A stretch of 6,587 nt of DNA from Bacilli bacterium. Its GTDB lineage: Bacteria; Bacillota_I; Bacilli_A; RF39; UBA660. Positions within the stretch are counted from its first letter, which is position 1; every line of letters starts with the position of its first letter. Of this stretch, positions 6,496 through 6,587 are shown in pieces. Below the pieces are notes generated by a model. That model worked only from the letters and a program-made list of their open reading frames with translations, did no database searches and was not told the DNA's origin. Where the stretch lies: positions 1 to 6,587 of the forward strand of contig JAEDKN010000043.1 in assembly GCA_016295795.1 (NCBI GenBank). The letters run 5' to 3'. Made by a program: the position numbers and the translations under genes.

Positions 6496-6587
6496 AAAAA
6501 AGCGAGTGAAGCCAGCTCTATAAATGGCAGCTAAAAAAGCGAGTGAAGCCAGCTCTATAAATGGCAGCTAAAAAAGCGAGTGAAGCC
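6496..6587 (+). repeat. Perfect 37-bp tandem repeat array, open at the right edge
   Basis: Units start at 6496, 6533 and 6570. The first two are complete and identical; the third continues identically for 18 bp until the window ends. Each unit is an A6 tract, then GCGAGTGAAGCC, then AGCTCTATAAATGGCAGCT. It is clearly more GC-rich than the flanks. There are no unique spacers, so it is not a CRISPR array. Because 37 is not a multiple of three and stops occur in all three forward frames, it cannot encode one continuous protein. GCCA and TGGC alternate along the array, so each GCCA can pair with the TGGC of its own unit or of the one before, and GCT-AAAAA-AGC can form a short hairpin across the unit junction. 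Function unknown. Confidence 0.95.

Noticed and set aside
6496..6587. CRISPR array (37-bp repeats)
   Set aside because: The whole 37-bp unit repeats with no variable spacers and no cas genes nearby.

Overview
The window is very AT-rich Bacillota-type DNA. Codons are strongly A/T-biased, proteins are rich in Asn, Ile, Lys and Asp, and every complete gene ends in TAA. Trp codons are TGG and no gene needs TGA to be read through, so nothing points to the Mycoplasma code. The canonical gatC-gatA-gatB order, strong GGAGG ribosome sites, and a membrane-anchored polysaccharide deacetylase (which implies a walled cell) together suggest an uncultured, small-genome member of class Bacilli, of the RF39 or ML615J-28 kind. 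This placement is inference.

Layout. On the minus strand, 989 to the left edge holds a long gene cut by the window. It encodes a soluble protein with an HEISH zinc motif followed by a conserved-looking Glu, and is best read as a compact M3-like metallopeptidase. A 181-bp divergent intergenic region follows. It carries a good sigma-A type promoter (TTTACA-17-TGaTACAAT) for the rightward operon and a weaker one for the peptidase.

From 1171 to 6334 five genes run rightward with tight spacing: gatC, gatA, gatB, a PdaC-like polysaccharide deacetylase, and holA (DNA polymerase III delta subunit). gatC and gatA abut. gatA/gatB and deacetylase/holA each overlap by 8 nt. Only 41 nt separate gatB from the deacetylase. 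GatCAB converts misacylated Glu-tRNA(Gln), and often Asp-tRNA(Asn), to the correct amide. The deacetylase would modify peptidoglycan outside the membrane. HolA opens and loads the sliding clamp. The set looks like one housekeeping transcription unit of unrelated functions.

From 6335 to the right edge there is no recognisable gene. This stretch contains an apparent promoter, two small hairpins, and then a perfect 37-bp tandem repeat (two full units plus 18 bp) that runs off the edge. This promoter-led repeat array is the least explained part of the window.
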